Source: Amphirosellinia nigrospora
Lineage: Eukaryota; Ascomycota; Sordariomycetes; Xylariales; Xylariaceae
Direction of reading: 5' to 3'
Length of the DNA stretch: 64,000 nt
Assembly (NCBI GenBank): GCA_004123355.1
Contig: SCHM01000003.1
Location: 6,157,058-6,221,057 of the forward strand
The translations under genes and the position numbers were made by a program. A model generated the notes under the pieces. That model saw only the letters and a list, made by a program, of their open reading frames with translations, made no database searches and was not told the DNA's origin. Below, piece after piece: positions 23,040-34,571 of this stretch (positions within the stretch are counted from its first letter, which is position 1; the number at the start of each line of letters is the position of its first letter).

Positions 23040-24815
23040 TCAATCATTTGAAAGGGGTTGGGTGTATGGGCGAAGTCGAAAGATACAAAAGGGAAGGAAG
23101 AAATGATGAAACCTGCTGTCTCGCCTGTGATAATTAGCCCCGACCTCGCGTATAGAAGGATAGGCCTTACCCAGTGCGATCAAACCCAAATTCCTCAGCA
23201 TAGAGGGTGGGAGACCATAGGAACCCATGACCAAAGATACCACAGGGCACCAAATGTATAACCACCATGGCTTTAGGGAGCTCTGTCCCAGAAATCCGTC
23301 GCTCAAAACAGCAGCTGATGCGGCTGTATCTTCTAGCGTGTTGAGTACCTCATTTGTAATGTTTTGAGCTTGTTGTAGGAGGTCTGTATGGGCATCATAT
23401 TGGGTGGCAAGTGTATCGGATATATCACTGAGTCGTTGCATGCCCTAAGAAAGGGGGTTAATGATGTCGACGAGACAATATTATCACTCATTGACTGACC
23501 TGCTCTAGGTTATCTTGCCTGGATTCTAAATCCGCAAATCGTATGCGAGAAACCTCCTAGCTGCCTATTAACATCCACACTAGCTATTAAATGACCAAGT
23601 TGAACGCACTAGCTCATTTTGAAGTGCTGCTGTCGCCTCTACGGCCGCCGCCATGCTGATAGTCATGATATCCATTTCTGATGATGCTCGTCGACTCATG
23701 AGTTGCAGAGACTGGTCATGCATAGCTGCCGCCTCTGCATGGCTGTCTAAAACACCTTGTAGTATTACCTGCAGCATTCTCTCAAGGTGTTCCGCAACTT
23801 TCAACCCAGAATTAACTTCGTCGTAGGATTTCTAAGGTCAAGTCTATTAATTACGTATGCTCAGAGACACGTTTGGGCATACGTACCTTGATTGCATGAA
23901 CAAGATGATGCGAGAGCGTGCTGTCCGCGTATTCGAGATCATGTTGCAGCTTTTCGAGCAGTGGCGACAGGCTTCCGATTTTGTCCTCTACTGCCTGAGT
24001 CCGCAAGTTGAGATTGTCCATTTTTTGCTCGATTTTGATATCGACATCATCGGCTAGCCTACTCATTATCGTCGTAAGGCGTTGAAACAGAATGATGTTT
24101 TGGGCTACTAACTGATTAGCAAACAGAAATCGTGACGAGCTGGCGACTTTACCTCTGTCGTTGTCGGCTCTTGCGGCTTCGCAAAACCTAAGAGCTTTGT
24201 GTCGATAGCTAACCCAGGTATTCCATGCCGAATCCGAGGCGCCAAGGCCGGAAAGACAACTATCGATCTCAGCAGACGTGACATGTAGGTGAGCAGCACT
24301 TTGTATTGGCAACTGGCTCAAAGTAGGTTCTTGAAACTTTGTACACTCTGTCGGAATTGCGAAGCGTCCTCTTTCTAAGTCGCAAATTGCTAGGCTTGCG
24401 GCGTAAGAGTCGACAAAGTCCCTGATTTTGCGGCCGCTATCTGTCATGACGGTAGCTTCGTCCTTGCCCTCAAGTACCTGGCAATTATTCACTAGTAAAC
24501 GGGCTGCGATTCGGTGACACAAGGGCTCGGACTCGAGTTGTTGCAATTCAGTGAGCGCTATTTCATATGAGGTCGGCAGCTGTGCACCAACTCGAAGTAG
24601 CTGCGAAGCCGAGTTGCCTGACTCTAGGATCGGAGACTGCTCTCTGACTAAAAAGTCACATTAGCCTTGATAGCTGAGAATCAGATGATTGAAAGCATAC
24701 CTGATGCAGTGTTTGTTCGACCTCGCCACGAAAGGGCTGATGCGGCATTGCTGTGCAAAAGTAGCAAGACGAGCAAAGCCGGAATGTAGGCTAAGCTACC
24801 ACCGTGATAATCCAT
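23040..24815 (-). CDS. kar5: Kar5-like nuclear membrane fusion protein
   Basis: ATG at 24815 begins a signal peptide (YIPALLVLLLLHSNAASA). Exon 1 24701-24815 joins exon 2 at 24647. Further introns start at about 23885, 23601 and 23506, all with usable borders. The luminal part contains ELQQLESEPLCHRIAARLLVNNC and YAASLAICDLERGRF, the cysteine-bearing head typical of Kar5/Tht1/GEX1 proteins. Then come long coiled-coil segments, and near the end two hydrophobic helices (KPWWLYIWCPVVSLVMGSYGL and the following segment). Kar5 acts in the ER and nuclear envelope to fuse outer nuclear membranes in karyogamy, so its presence fits a fungus with a sexual cycle. A last intron with a GTAAGG donor at about 23170 is likely, so the exact C-terminus is uncertain. 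No frame break. Confidence 0.82.
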
Positions 24816-25670
24816 GTCGTTGAAATGACAAGATCAAGAGGGCTGCATTTGGAGGAAGCGGGAAGGGTGCAATCGCAAGTTATCGGCAGACGATGTTGAT
24901 TTGGTGGGTAGAATGTGGCTATTTAATTGCTGGTGGTGGGTGACCTTTGCAAACCTCACGGACCTTTGCAAAGGGTGGAAAGTTGGTTACTTAGGCGGGT
25001 AGGTATAAGCAAAGGTGCTGCGCAGGCGTGGAAGGCGTTCAACCCGCACGAACAGTACCTTACCTACCTACCCGAGGTAGAATGAGTGCGGTAAGTGCAG
25101 GTGCCGAGAGGGATTGAAGAACGTAGATGTAGATTGCACCTACTTAGGCTTCCAAGTCGAGACTTTGTGTGTGGCCGATTCTTGAGTTATTGGTCATAAT
25201 TTAACTGTAGGTAGGTAATAGCTTGAAAAAACCAAGGTGTCTGGAAGATGTGGACAAAGATTGAGTAGTATTAACTCAGTGTATTGACAGCTAGAACTAG
25301 TCTACAAACTTGGAAGGGGCCTTATGGGCTACTGGATGATAAAGGAACATTCCCAAATGACGAGATGTTCTTACATCATGATATATTTCTTGCCGTATTA
25401 GGAAGTATAAGAGGCAAGCGCCATCAAACATCAAGATGGCCCCGCCTGATCAAGCGTGCCCGGGGGGCTATTTTCGGATATAGCATTAGCCTGGAAATTA
25501 TATGCGATATCTGCATGATTGACAATGCGGGGTACCGCCTTTGGGCAATCAATTTTCGCCGCGCCAATCAGCTGCGCCTAGGTAACATCTTGGCTCCAGT
25601 CTTCGGCATCCAAAGCTCACCACGACGCTCATCTGAGAACTCAATTGACTTCGTGTCGCACGCAATCACG
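24816..25670. other. divergent promoter region
   Basis: Between KAR5 (-) and uL6m (+). Repeated CCTTACCTACCTACC and TAGGTAGGTAA words at about 25063-25080 and 25208. An open frame from 25284 runs into the uL6m start but has no homology of its own. Confidence 0.5.
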
Positions 25671-26514
25671 ATGCTCGCACCGAGCCGGAGCAAGGTGCTA
25701 GAGAAGACGGCCTCGGCCGCTGCCGTAACGCTGCCCGGTTTCCTCGTCCCGGCTTTCCAAGTCTCGCCGCGACGACAATTCTCAAGCACACCCGGCAGAT
25801 CGTCAAAGCTCGGCCGAACGCCGATATCGATCCCCCCGGCGTCGAGATAACCATCGGGGAGCCGAAAACGAAGAAGGATCCTACCACATACTTGAGGATA
25901 GCCAAGCGCACCGTCACTGTCTCGGGCCCTCTCGGCAAACTCGATCTGGAGATACCCCCGTTCCTCACCATCCACCATGACCAGGCGGCGAGGAAGGCAC
26001 TGCTCAGCGTTGAGGACCAGAAGATGAAACAGCAGAAGGAGATGTGGGGTATGTACACCTAGGATGACAATGCACATCGGCGCAACGTCTGCATGGCTAT
26101 GAGCAAGCAAGTAGTTATCAGAGAAGAGACTAACATGTGGGGATAGGAACAACATGGGCGTACCTAATCCGCCACATCATGGGCGTATCAGAAGGACACA
26201 CGGCAATTTTAAGGCTGGTCGGGGTGGGATACCGAGCAACAGTCGAAGAACGACCCAGGAAGGAGCAATATCCCGGCCAGAAGTTTGTGTGTCTCAAGCT
26301 AGGCTTTACGCATGCTGTCGAAGAACCAGTACCCCTTGGCGTGAAGGCTAGCACACCGCAACCGACGAGAATTCTGCTCGAGGGCATCAACAGAGAGCAA
26401 GTCATGACATTTGCAGCACAGATTCGCAAGTGGAGGCGGCCAGAACCATACAAGGGCAAGGGTATTTTCGTGAATGACGAAACTATCAAGCTCAAGCAGA
26501 AGAAGATTAAATGA
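25671..26514 (+). CDS. mrpl6: mitochondrial large-subunit ribosomal protein uL6m
   Basis: ATG at 25671 starts a basic mitochondrial targeting region ending near RRQFSS. The uL6 core follows: LGRTPISIPP, GVEITIGEP, VSGPLGKLDL, then after an intron (26049-26146, GTATGT to gatag) HIMGVSEGHTAILRLVGVGYRA and the C-terminal PEPYKGKGIF motif, which is the uL6 signature. It is a component of the mitoribosome near the peptidyl-transferase and factor-binding side. One frame break lies at the C6 run at 25832-25837: seven Cs are needed to read I-P-P-G. This is the clearest homopolymer undercall in the window. The gene is tail to tail with HAL2, about 160 bp apart. Confidence 0.92.
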
Positions 26515-26677
26515 TTTGTCTCACTGCTCATCATATTCGTGTATGGTCTGGCGGCGTTTTGGAGGACATCCTCTTATTCGGCCTTCTATCTGTACTATAT
26601 ACGATCACATATGTATACCCGAGTTAGCCACCAAACATGTACTTTTTATGTATCCTCTAAAACACTATACGCCGACT

Positions 26678-27738
26678 TTATTGGATACCGAGGACCTCCT
26701 GCACAACAGCGAGCACCTGAGCGTGGCCGCCAGTGGGCGCGGCGACAACTCCCTTGTTGTTGGCCAGTGTTCTGCCTATGCTGAAGTCTAGTGGCTTGCC
26801 GTGGATATCCGTGACAGCACCACCAGCCTCTCGGACGATAAGATCACCCGCGGCGTGATCCCAGATCTTCTCCTGATATGTGGCCTTAACAGGCAGCCGC
26901 AGATAGATATCGCCAGCACCTCGGGCAATTGAGGCGTACTTGGCCTGTGAATCCATTCGCACACTAGGGTTAGTGATTCCTAGCTTCTTCGCAATCTCAG
27001 CCTGGTCGCCGTGGGACGAGTGACCAGCTTCCACACTCTCGCAGAAAGTAGCGGCGGCAATATCTGTGATGGCTTTCATTGAAATCTTCTGGGATGGTGC
27101 AAGTGTACCTGTAGTCAAGGGGCGGCTGACGGCACCTTGGCCCAACACACCAGAGAAGAGACACCCCCTACCCTCATCCGTCTGGCCCGACTCCATGCTG
27201 CCGGAGAGAGGAGCAGCGTCATCGATGGGTAGGTTCGGGCACCCTAGAACACCAACCTTGACATCGCCGTCGACCATCAGGGCCAGGCACACGGCATACT
27301 GGCCGCCACGGAGGAAACCCTTAGTGCCATCGATGGGGTCGATGGCCCATATCCGGCCGCTGGCGCCACCCTTGCTGTTTCCATAGTCGATGAAGGTGAG
27401 CAGGTCGTCCTCGCTCTTGATAGCGCCGCCAAGCGCGGCCTCGGCATTTGCATCAGATAGCTCGGTGCCCTTCACCAGGTCCCAGATGGTGGTGCGCAAG
27501 TTGGCGTCCTCGCGGAGTTGGGCGGCCTCCTCCTCGGCGACAATCTCATCGGCCGGGAAGTTGTGCTTGAGGGCGGCGATGATGAGGGCCTGGGCGCCGA
27601 AGTCGCCGATGGTGACGGGGACTTGTCGTCCTTGGACACGGTGCCCTTGGCCTTCTCGTGGAAGACCCGCTTTGTGAGGATTGCGGCCCGCTGGACGGCT
27701 AGCTGGGCTATTTCGAGCTCTTTGGCGTATGACGACAT
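26678..27738 (-). CDS. hal2: 3'(2'),5'-bisphosphate nucleotidase (HAL2/MET22 family)
   Basis: The ATG at 27738 (MSSYAKELEIAQLAVQRAA) is the usual start of fungal homologs. An in-frame ATG at 27960 would add 74 residues with a hydrophobic stretch. Metal-binding motifs are seen: EEEAAQLR, then DPIDGTKGFLRGGQYAV, and WDHAAGDLIVREAGG near the C-terminus. The enzyme hydrolyses 3'-phosphoadenosine 5'-phosphate to AMP, clearing the by-product of sulfate assimilation; the yeast enzyme is Li+/Na+ sensitive. One frame break near 27624: a CCCC run where CCCCC is needed to read DKSPVTIGDFGAQ. Its role links to MET2 in the same window, though they are unlinked as a unit. Confidence 0.93.
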
Positions 27739-28983
27739 AGTGGAAGTGGTATTGCGTGATGAGAGGCTGATTGTATTGGGAAGTGAGGAGGAGGAGGGGT
27801 GCAAGTGCGAGGCGAGACGGCCAAGGCGGGGCAATGCGCGGGTGGAGAGCAAGGTAGCCAGGGCTAGGACGAGAATAGAGCAGAAGATGAGGAGTAATGG
27901 TCTTAGGTTTGTTTGTTGAAGCGACCTATTCTTTTTATTTGTATCTATTTTGGCCTTCATGCCCCCAACATTATTGAGCCCTTGTTGCCAATCGAAGTGC
28001 GGTTGTACTATGTAGAGGTGGAGTGGTCGGCATTCAAAACTAGTAAGCCCGACTGGAGGTCACAGTGGACGTTACGTACTTAAAGTACTTACCTTAGGTA
28101 CGATTTACATCTTGGCCTGAAGATGATACTCACATCCGACTGGCCACTACCTACTCCCCTAATCCAGCATGAGCAGTCCTAACCTCGCCTCTCGTCTTGC
28201 GTAAGCTACTACGTCTGTATAGTACTTGTATAACGCTTTCCTTCCCATATAATCCACCCTGGCGTCCGAAGGAACTGGTGAACCGCGCTTAGTAGCGCTG
28301 GCCTGCCTTTAAGTTGTTAGTGTAGACGAAACGTCGGACCAGGCCAGGAACAAACAACAACTTCCGTTCTCGTAACAATAACGATAAATATCTCTACTAC
28401 ACAATCAATTGGGTAATTTAAAGCAATCATCTGGCCACTGCCAGAGGTTTAGCCACGCTTCGCTATTCTCATCATATACACAATTGGATATTTGGTGGTG
28501 GCGGCCGCATTTCCGTCAAAAACGCAGGCCCTGGCTGGCGTTATTTCAATATGCTAGGCGGATTGGTAAAAGCGTTGGTATTGCAACGACCTCAGTCATC
28601 GCACGACAGATAACCACGCAGACGAAGGAGAGAAGCGTTACTATAAGGCTATAAGGTTGGTTGGTGGTGAAATGTTGCACCCCTGCGCTACTTCAGCCGC
28701 CGTGAGTTACTGCGGCCTGAAGAGCGTTGGCAAGCTAGGGGTAGGTAATATGCCCTTTGTGAAGTTGCTTAATTTTATTGAAAACCTAAACGGCGACTAT
28801 GCAATTTTGGACATGTCTTGTTTGCTTATTCCAGAGATCAGGATACACTCAGATACACCCAGCCAAAGTCTGAGACCCGGGATACACAAATACGTGTGAC
28901 AGAATCTCATTCGTATCTAACTGTAATCTATAAGCCCCCCTATAAAAGCCAAACCCAAATATCCTCATTGATGACCGCAGTGT
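27739..28983. other. HAL2 upstream region, no other gene recognised
   Basis: Holds the possible 5' extension of HAL2 up to 27960. Beyond it are TACTTAAAGTACTTACC and CCTTAGGTAC words at about 28076-28100. Open frames at 28409-28899 have no recognised product. Confidence 0.45.
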
Positions 28984-29933
28984 TCACGACCTAGATTTAA
29001 AAGTCACCCAGACCTCAAACATCTGCCATAATCTCGCATCGCTCGAGGAATCCGGTTCACCAAGGGTGACGACCTCATCAGCGCCAGGATCATCGTTCCG
29101 CACACGCCCAAAATTCTTCGCCTTCACCTCCAGGGCCACGATATCGTCTTTCCACCGCGGCTGAGCACACACCTCGCGCCAGAGCGCCTGCCAGCTCTCT
29201 GGGTTATGTTGGTATCTATACCCCCCGATGTGCGGGCGTCGTGGGAGGCGTTTGCCCTCGTGGCCTCCGACTTGGACCCCGAGGATCAGAACCGGCACGC
29301 CCGTATCCTTTCTTAGGAGCCGGAGACAACGGTTGGCGATGCGTTTGTGATCGTCCAGGTCGAAGAGGTGAAACACGGCCGAGATGTTCAGGATCGTGAC
29401 CCTGTTGTCCAGGGCGCTGAGCGGATCCGCCGACGGGTCTTCTTCGGTTTCTAGCAGCATGTTTCCCGGACACAGGAAGTGGTCTCGCGGGAGTTTGTCT
29501 CCGTCCCGGAAGAGGTCGAATCCCAACTCGATGAACCGGGGCTCGACATCGCTGGCCCAGAGCCGGCTCGGCGGCACCCCGTCCACCACCAGCTTCCGCA
29601 CGTCTTGTCCGAGACAGCAGCCGCAGTCCAGAAAGAGCGGCTCGGGTTTTCCAGGCACAGCAGGCTGGCAGAGAGGGCCAACACATGCTCTTTGTATGCC
29701 TCATGGCGTGCGAGATCCAGGTCTAGGAAGCGGAAGGTCCCCATGCAAGGATATGGGAACTGGGCGTACGCCTCGTTGCGAAACTTGGTAATGTGCGGAA
29801 TCTGCTCGTCCTTGGGCACGCCGGCGTAAGAGCTCATGAGCTCAGACATGAATTTGGGGACATTATGTAATGTCTCGTAGTACCGTTGCCTCGATCCATC
29901 ATTGACTTCGCCAGACGGTGTCTCGATAGCCAT
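28984..29933 (-). CDS. SAM-dependent methyltransferase, AusD/Trt5-like
   Basis: ATG at 29933. The N-terminal block (KDEQIPHITKFRNEAYAQFPYPCMGTFRFLDLDLARH) is characteristic of the fungal AusD/Trt5-type methyltransferases known from meroterpenoid clusters. The SAM-binding glycine-rich loop follows as FLDCGCCLGQDVRKL, then a second acidic strand (LWASDVEPRFIELG) and an HLFDLDDHKRI helix. About 310 residues in total, usual for the family. One break near 29660: the two halves sit in adjacent frames, joined at CLENPS/GKPEPLFLDCG. In clusters these enzymes methylate carboxyl groups. Here no polyketide synthase, terpene cyclase or prenyltransferase is nearby, so the substrate is unknown. Confidence 0.8.
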
Positions 29934-30838
29934 AGTTGTATACTTTCTCGTTATGGTACGGTAGGGTGAATGGAGGAGGAAAACGAAGAGTTTTTGGACA
30001 TCAGCAGCTGTGATATCCAGATGAAGTAGTCATCGTGAAACTTCATGAGCTACATAGCGACGGTCCTGGCTCAATATATACCGCCTCTTGGTGATGCTCG
30101 TGTCGGTTCCGAAACGGCTATAGAAAGCAGCTCGGCTAAGGCTGCTCGAGTCCTTAACCGCGACACGCCTGGTCCGACTGGGTTTTCGACGAGTTGGGAA
30201 GGCATCTTCGACTCTTGATAGGCTACCAACTCCATCGTATTGACCTAGCCGAATATCGGGATCGATTCCGAATTTCGCTCAGTAACGAGAAAACGGCTCA
30301 GAAGTGAAGATCTATTCCTGTACTGAGCCAATTGTAAATATCTACGCCATGTTTCAGCTTTCAGTATTTCGAAAAATGCATTTTACATGGACACTAATAA
30401 CTTAGTCACACGGCATCTCGGTAATCTCTAGGCATTGTGCACGGCCTTGTTGATCGCAACGCTGGAGATCGAATTGTCTTGGGAGTTATCGATATCCACG
30501 TCTTCTAGAACCCTCACAACATGTCTTTGCAGGGGTATAAGGGGAGATGGCGGGGCAGTTCCGCTACCTCTTATCGATAGCGGGGCCCTTGATTTTATTT
30601 TCTTTGATGTTGATGTCTAAGGTATGATATCTAGGCAGTTCTACATTGTACATGGCTGTCGAGCTGCTGCGATGCCTCAGTCCCCCAATTGATTAATCTT
30701 TCTATACTTAAGTGCTAGAAAATACACAGTCCTGGTCTCTGTGCCTTTCTTAGAACTACACATCCAACTTAACCAAGTCGCCCCCAATACCAAATCTTGC
30801 GACAACGAACAGCCGAACCCGGCAATCCTCTGCCCAGC
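29934..30838. other. divergent intergenic region
   Basis: Between the methyltransferase (-) and RRP1 (+). Open frames at 30435-30620 and 30677-30931 have no homology. The sequence is otherwise unremarkable. Confidence 0.45.
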
Positions 30839-31754
30839 ATGACGGCCAACGAGACTAACATGCCGTTCATACGGACCCTCGCATCCAGTGGTTCGTTCCT
30901 CCGCACTCCCAGTCCCCTTTAGCTCCGACATCTACGAAGCCAGCCTAAGTAAATACCTTTTCCACACCGCTAACCTTCTCTCCGATAATCCAGACCGCAA
31001 AGTCCGCACAAAGGGCCTGGCAAGCCTACGAACCTTCATCTCGGCGCCCGCGACCTCGACCCGGCTCCAGCCCGTCGAGCTCCTGAAGCTCTGGAAGGGG
31101 CTCTACTACAGCCTCTGGATGTGCGACCGGCCGATCCCGCAGCAGAACCTGTGCGCCGAGCTCGCCGGCCTGATCGACGTGCTGCCCGACGCGGCCGTGG
31201 GCCCGTGGCTGGCCGCCTTCTGGGAGACCATCGGGCGCGAGTGGACGAGCATCGACGTGCTGCGTCTCGAGAAGTTCATGCTCCTCGTGCGTCGCGTGCT
31301 GGGGGCCAGTCTCGCGTGGGTCTGCAGCACGTTCGGAGAGGAGGACGAGGACGACGATGAGGATCAGAGCAACGACACCGAGACGAGAAGCCAGAGGGGT
31401 CGTGATAGGATAGATGCCCTACTCGAGAACCTCGCCAGCTGGCCGCTCGAGACCGAAGACAACCTCTCGAGAGTGCCCGTCGGACTACGGCTCCACGTCC
31501 TCGACATATGGGTTGACGAGGCCGAGAAGCTTGGTCTGACTGATGCTGAAAAAACAGGGGAGGCGGGACGTCAATTTCTCGATCGGCTAGGGTTACTCGT
31601 CGAGGCGCAGACGAGATCGACATGTAAACCTGTGCGTTTGCGGGCTAAGGAGTCGCTGACGGATGATCGTTTACCATGGAATGCGGATGAGGCTGGAGAG
31701 TCGGTGAAGAATGATTCCGCCGATAAGGACAGCTGGGATGGCTTCGACGACTGA
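30839..31754 (+). CDS. rrp1: rRNA processing protein 1 (RRP1/Nop52 family)
   Basis: ATG at 30839. Exon 1 (30839-30887) ends at GTGGTT and exon 2 starts at 30994 after a ccag acceptor, reading LASNRKVRTKGLASLRTFIS, the conserved Nop52 N-terminus. The helical repeat domain continues with LLKLWKGLYYSLWMCDRPIPQQ and DVLRLEKFMLLVRRVLGA. The C-terminal third has an acidic stretch (EEDEDDDEDQ) and ends in a DSWDGFDD tail. Total about 269 residues. Rrp1 is a nucleolar factor for 27S pre-rRNA processing to the 60S subunit. The donor is GTGGTT, not consensus, so the first intron is inferred from the fit of the joined protein. GC content is higher than in neighbours. No frame break. Confidence 0.88.
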
Positions 31755-32202
31755 TTCGGGAGTTGATGAAGGACCTCGTCGAGGAAGCAACCGGGGAGGA
31801 GGGGGGATAGGTTTTGGTGGTTGGCTGCCACTTGGAGTTCGGGCGTTGGCATGGATATACCTGATGCGAATTTTTCTAGTCATCTCTGTATGCATTGCTA
31901 CCTTTAGCTATGAGAGCAAGAAGAAAAGATATGTTGTAGAAGGATAGCTTCTATCGCTAAGCAACGCTGTTTCATGAACGCTTCCAATCCCATATATCCG
32001 TATGAAAAAGCGGTGACAAGCCCAATCACTGATAACTCTGCCTTCTGCAGCTGCCAAACTACCCCAATTACCATCTCCCAAGCATGAAGCAAGACCTATG
32101 TTCTATGGGTATATCCGGCGCCCATCGTTTTCGAATCTCGAACCGTCAGTGCTATACAATAAAACATGAAAAGCAAACAAATAAATAATTATACAGGTTT
32201 AT
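31755..32202. other. short intergenic region, convergent 3' ends
   Basis: Between RRP1 (+) and the lipid kinase (-). No coding signal recognised. Confidence 0.5.
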
Positions 32203-33921
32203 TCAGTCTTCTCCCCTCTTCTCCCAACCCGGGGGACCATCGGCTTCGTATCGTCCATTTTTGGAGATCACCGTCCCGAGGCCTGGGTGTACCTCTACTT
32301 GGAAGGGCTCAAAAAGGACGCGTTCACCGTCGATGCTGATGTATCCATGAGCCTGGTTGCGCGGTGTGAACCGGTAGGCGACAACTTTTTGGTATGAAAG
32401 CTGTGGTTTATCGAAATGTTTGTTGCTCTCGACAGACGTCATTAACTCGATGTACTTCAAGGGTGGGATGTCTCCATCGTTCATGATAAGGTCCATCAGT
32501 CCGTCATTTATAAGGGCGGCCGGGAAGAAGTTGGCAGTAGGAGCCATCCACGCCATCTGAGTCGAGCATTAGTTCCCAATCCATCGCGCCACATCTTGGA
32601 GACACTCACATTTCCACAGTAGAAATTGCCTAGTTTGTCATTTGATATCACCTTCCAATCCGCAGGCAGCGGATCGTTCACCGTACCGAAGCGCAATGGT
32701 GGAAGTCCTTCCTCTGCGTATTGTTGAATTTGTGAGGGGGCCCTTGATATCCTGTCATCGTTATCGTCACGGTCAAGGAGCGGCCTGTCATCATCATCCT
32801 CTTCCTCATAGTTCCGCGGTGCACCATCCCTCATCTCTCTGTAATGGGCCTTAACTTGCTCTTTGCCCTCGACCTCGACCTTGATGGCGATATCACAAGG
32901 ATATACCTTTTTGCTGAAGATGCGTTGCGCGATACCTACGTCGAACCGCTTCGCGCCTAGCCACCGCATATGCTCGGTTCCAAGATCACACTCAGCGACG
33001 ATGCCGACCGCTTGACTCAAGAAACTCAGCATCCGGTATGAGCTCTGCGTGATACTCATCAAGTCGACAGAGGTCCGAATACCTTTGATCACAGCCAATG
33101 CTGAAGGCCCGGCAGCATATGAGCCGTTCAGATTGCAGCTCATGGCATTGCCACTGCCGCAGGGGATATGCGCAACCGCAATCTTCTGCAATGCCTTTCG
33201 AGCATCTGCACGTTTACCAAGCCCATTGAATACCTCGTAGGCCAGCCCGTCGCCTGAGCATACGACTACAATATCGTACGCATCGATGTTGAGAGTCGCG
33301 CAGATTTCAGTTCCCTCGCCCGAGCGCGTGGTCGTAACCACATCTATCTCCATCCTAGCCGCCTCGAAAAGCGGCCGCACGTCGCGCTGCCACAAACGAA
33401 CCGCACCACCGGTCCAGCATGGGGTCAAGAGAACTTTGGCACGTCGTTGCTGTTCCGCCTTGCCGTATGAATACCGAAGAAGAGCTTGAAGCCACGTCTC
33501 GACCGTGGCCGTCGGAGTCGCACCTATTTCGTAGCGGAGCTTTTCAAGGCGAAACTGCGTACTGGATTTTTCGACAGCGTAGTCAATGACCAGTTCATCA
33601 CGCTCGTCGTCGTTTTCGAAAATACCAGCCCAGAGGACGTTGTAATACGGGATAGTCACCTCGACAGATGAGCCAGCGACTGGGATGCCGCAGACCCTGG
33701 TTCGATTACGTTTGGCTAGATCTTTGTCTACGAGGATGGATGAGAAGTCAGCCTAGGGGGTGTATATCAAGGTGAGGGTCAAGACATGGCACGCACCTCT
33801 AACGAAGAGCGTGCCGCTCGCTAGACCAGTTCTAAGGGTCAAAGATATGCCATTCGGAAGGTTGAGGATACGCTCCGAGGATTTTGCTGGGCGTTCATCG
33901 GCGCGAGTCTGGTCTAGCCAT
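32203..33921 (-). CDS. lcb4: sphingoid long-chain base kinase (LCB4/5-like)
   Basis: Likely ATG at 33921, with an intron around 33760. The middle exon runs to 32610 (GTGAGT), and the last exon starts at 32556 after ctcag, joining F-Y-C-G-N-M-A-W-M-A-P. The diacylglycerol-kinase catalytic domain shows VVVCSGDGLAYEVFNGL (the conserved SGDGxxxEVxNGL loop), IPCGSGNAMSCNL and AECDLGTEHMRWLG. The C-terminal strands include VDGER-like YISIDGERVLFEPFQVEVHPGLG, which closes the fold. It phosphorylates sphingoid bases using ATP at membranes. Its first glycine-rich motif (around 33425) reads oddly and appears scrambled by clustered indels. Exon 1 also needs a shift just after its start (MARPDSRR then a stop), so the N-terminus is uncertain. 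Confidence 0.88.
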
Positions 33922-34571
33922 GTTGTTTGTTGAAAAAAAGTAAAAGTTGATTGTAGCGAGGGACGAATAAAAGTGTGGGAAACGAATGACTGATGAAGAG
34001 AAATGCTGGGAATGTTTACAAGCAAAAAGAGTAGCAAGATAGAAGAAGAATTGAGGCATGGGAGGGCCAGACACGGACGGCAGATATCTACCAAAGGTTA
34101 AGATCTGATCAGTCAAATTAGGTAGTAGCATTCTGATAATTCCGACGCGCCTGGTTATTAGTGTAGGTCACGGGTAGTGCTGGATATGGGTATCCATATA
34201 TGAGGTTTCACCCCGGGTAGCCGGGACCCGCGGGGATTAAAGCCGGGTCTCTGCTCCCATGAACGGTTACGCAAGCTAGTAGGAACTAATTGAGAGTTAC
34301 CTACTAGTGACGGAAGGGACTGAGGACATAACCTTGAAAGTGCCGCGGGCCTAATCTAATGTAAGTATATTTTGGAAGTAGGCACTAACGCCAAGATGAC
34401 CATTAGCTGCGTACTTAGAAATACGATCGGTGTGTGTGCCAATTGGTAATTGGTGTGTACTGGGATAGGAGATCCCCATCCACGGCACACCGTAACGCTA
34501 TTATATAGTGTAGCACAATTAATGTCTATACCAAGTCTTAGGTTAATTGCGAGTGACGGGTGTCATCCCAT
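33922..34571. other. intergenic with GC-rich hairpin
   Basis: Includes the upstream region of the lipid kinase. A possible stem from GACCCG (34225-34230) and CGGGTC (34244-34249) sits within a CCCGGG-rich stretch. No gene recognised. Confidence 0.4.

Noticed and set aside
25568-26155. Minus-strand open frame overlapping uL6m
   Set aside because: Antisense shadow of a well-supported gene.
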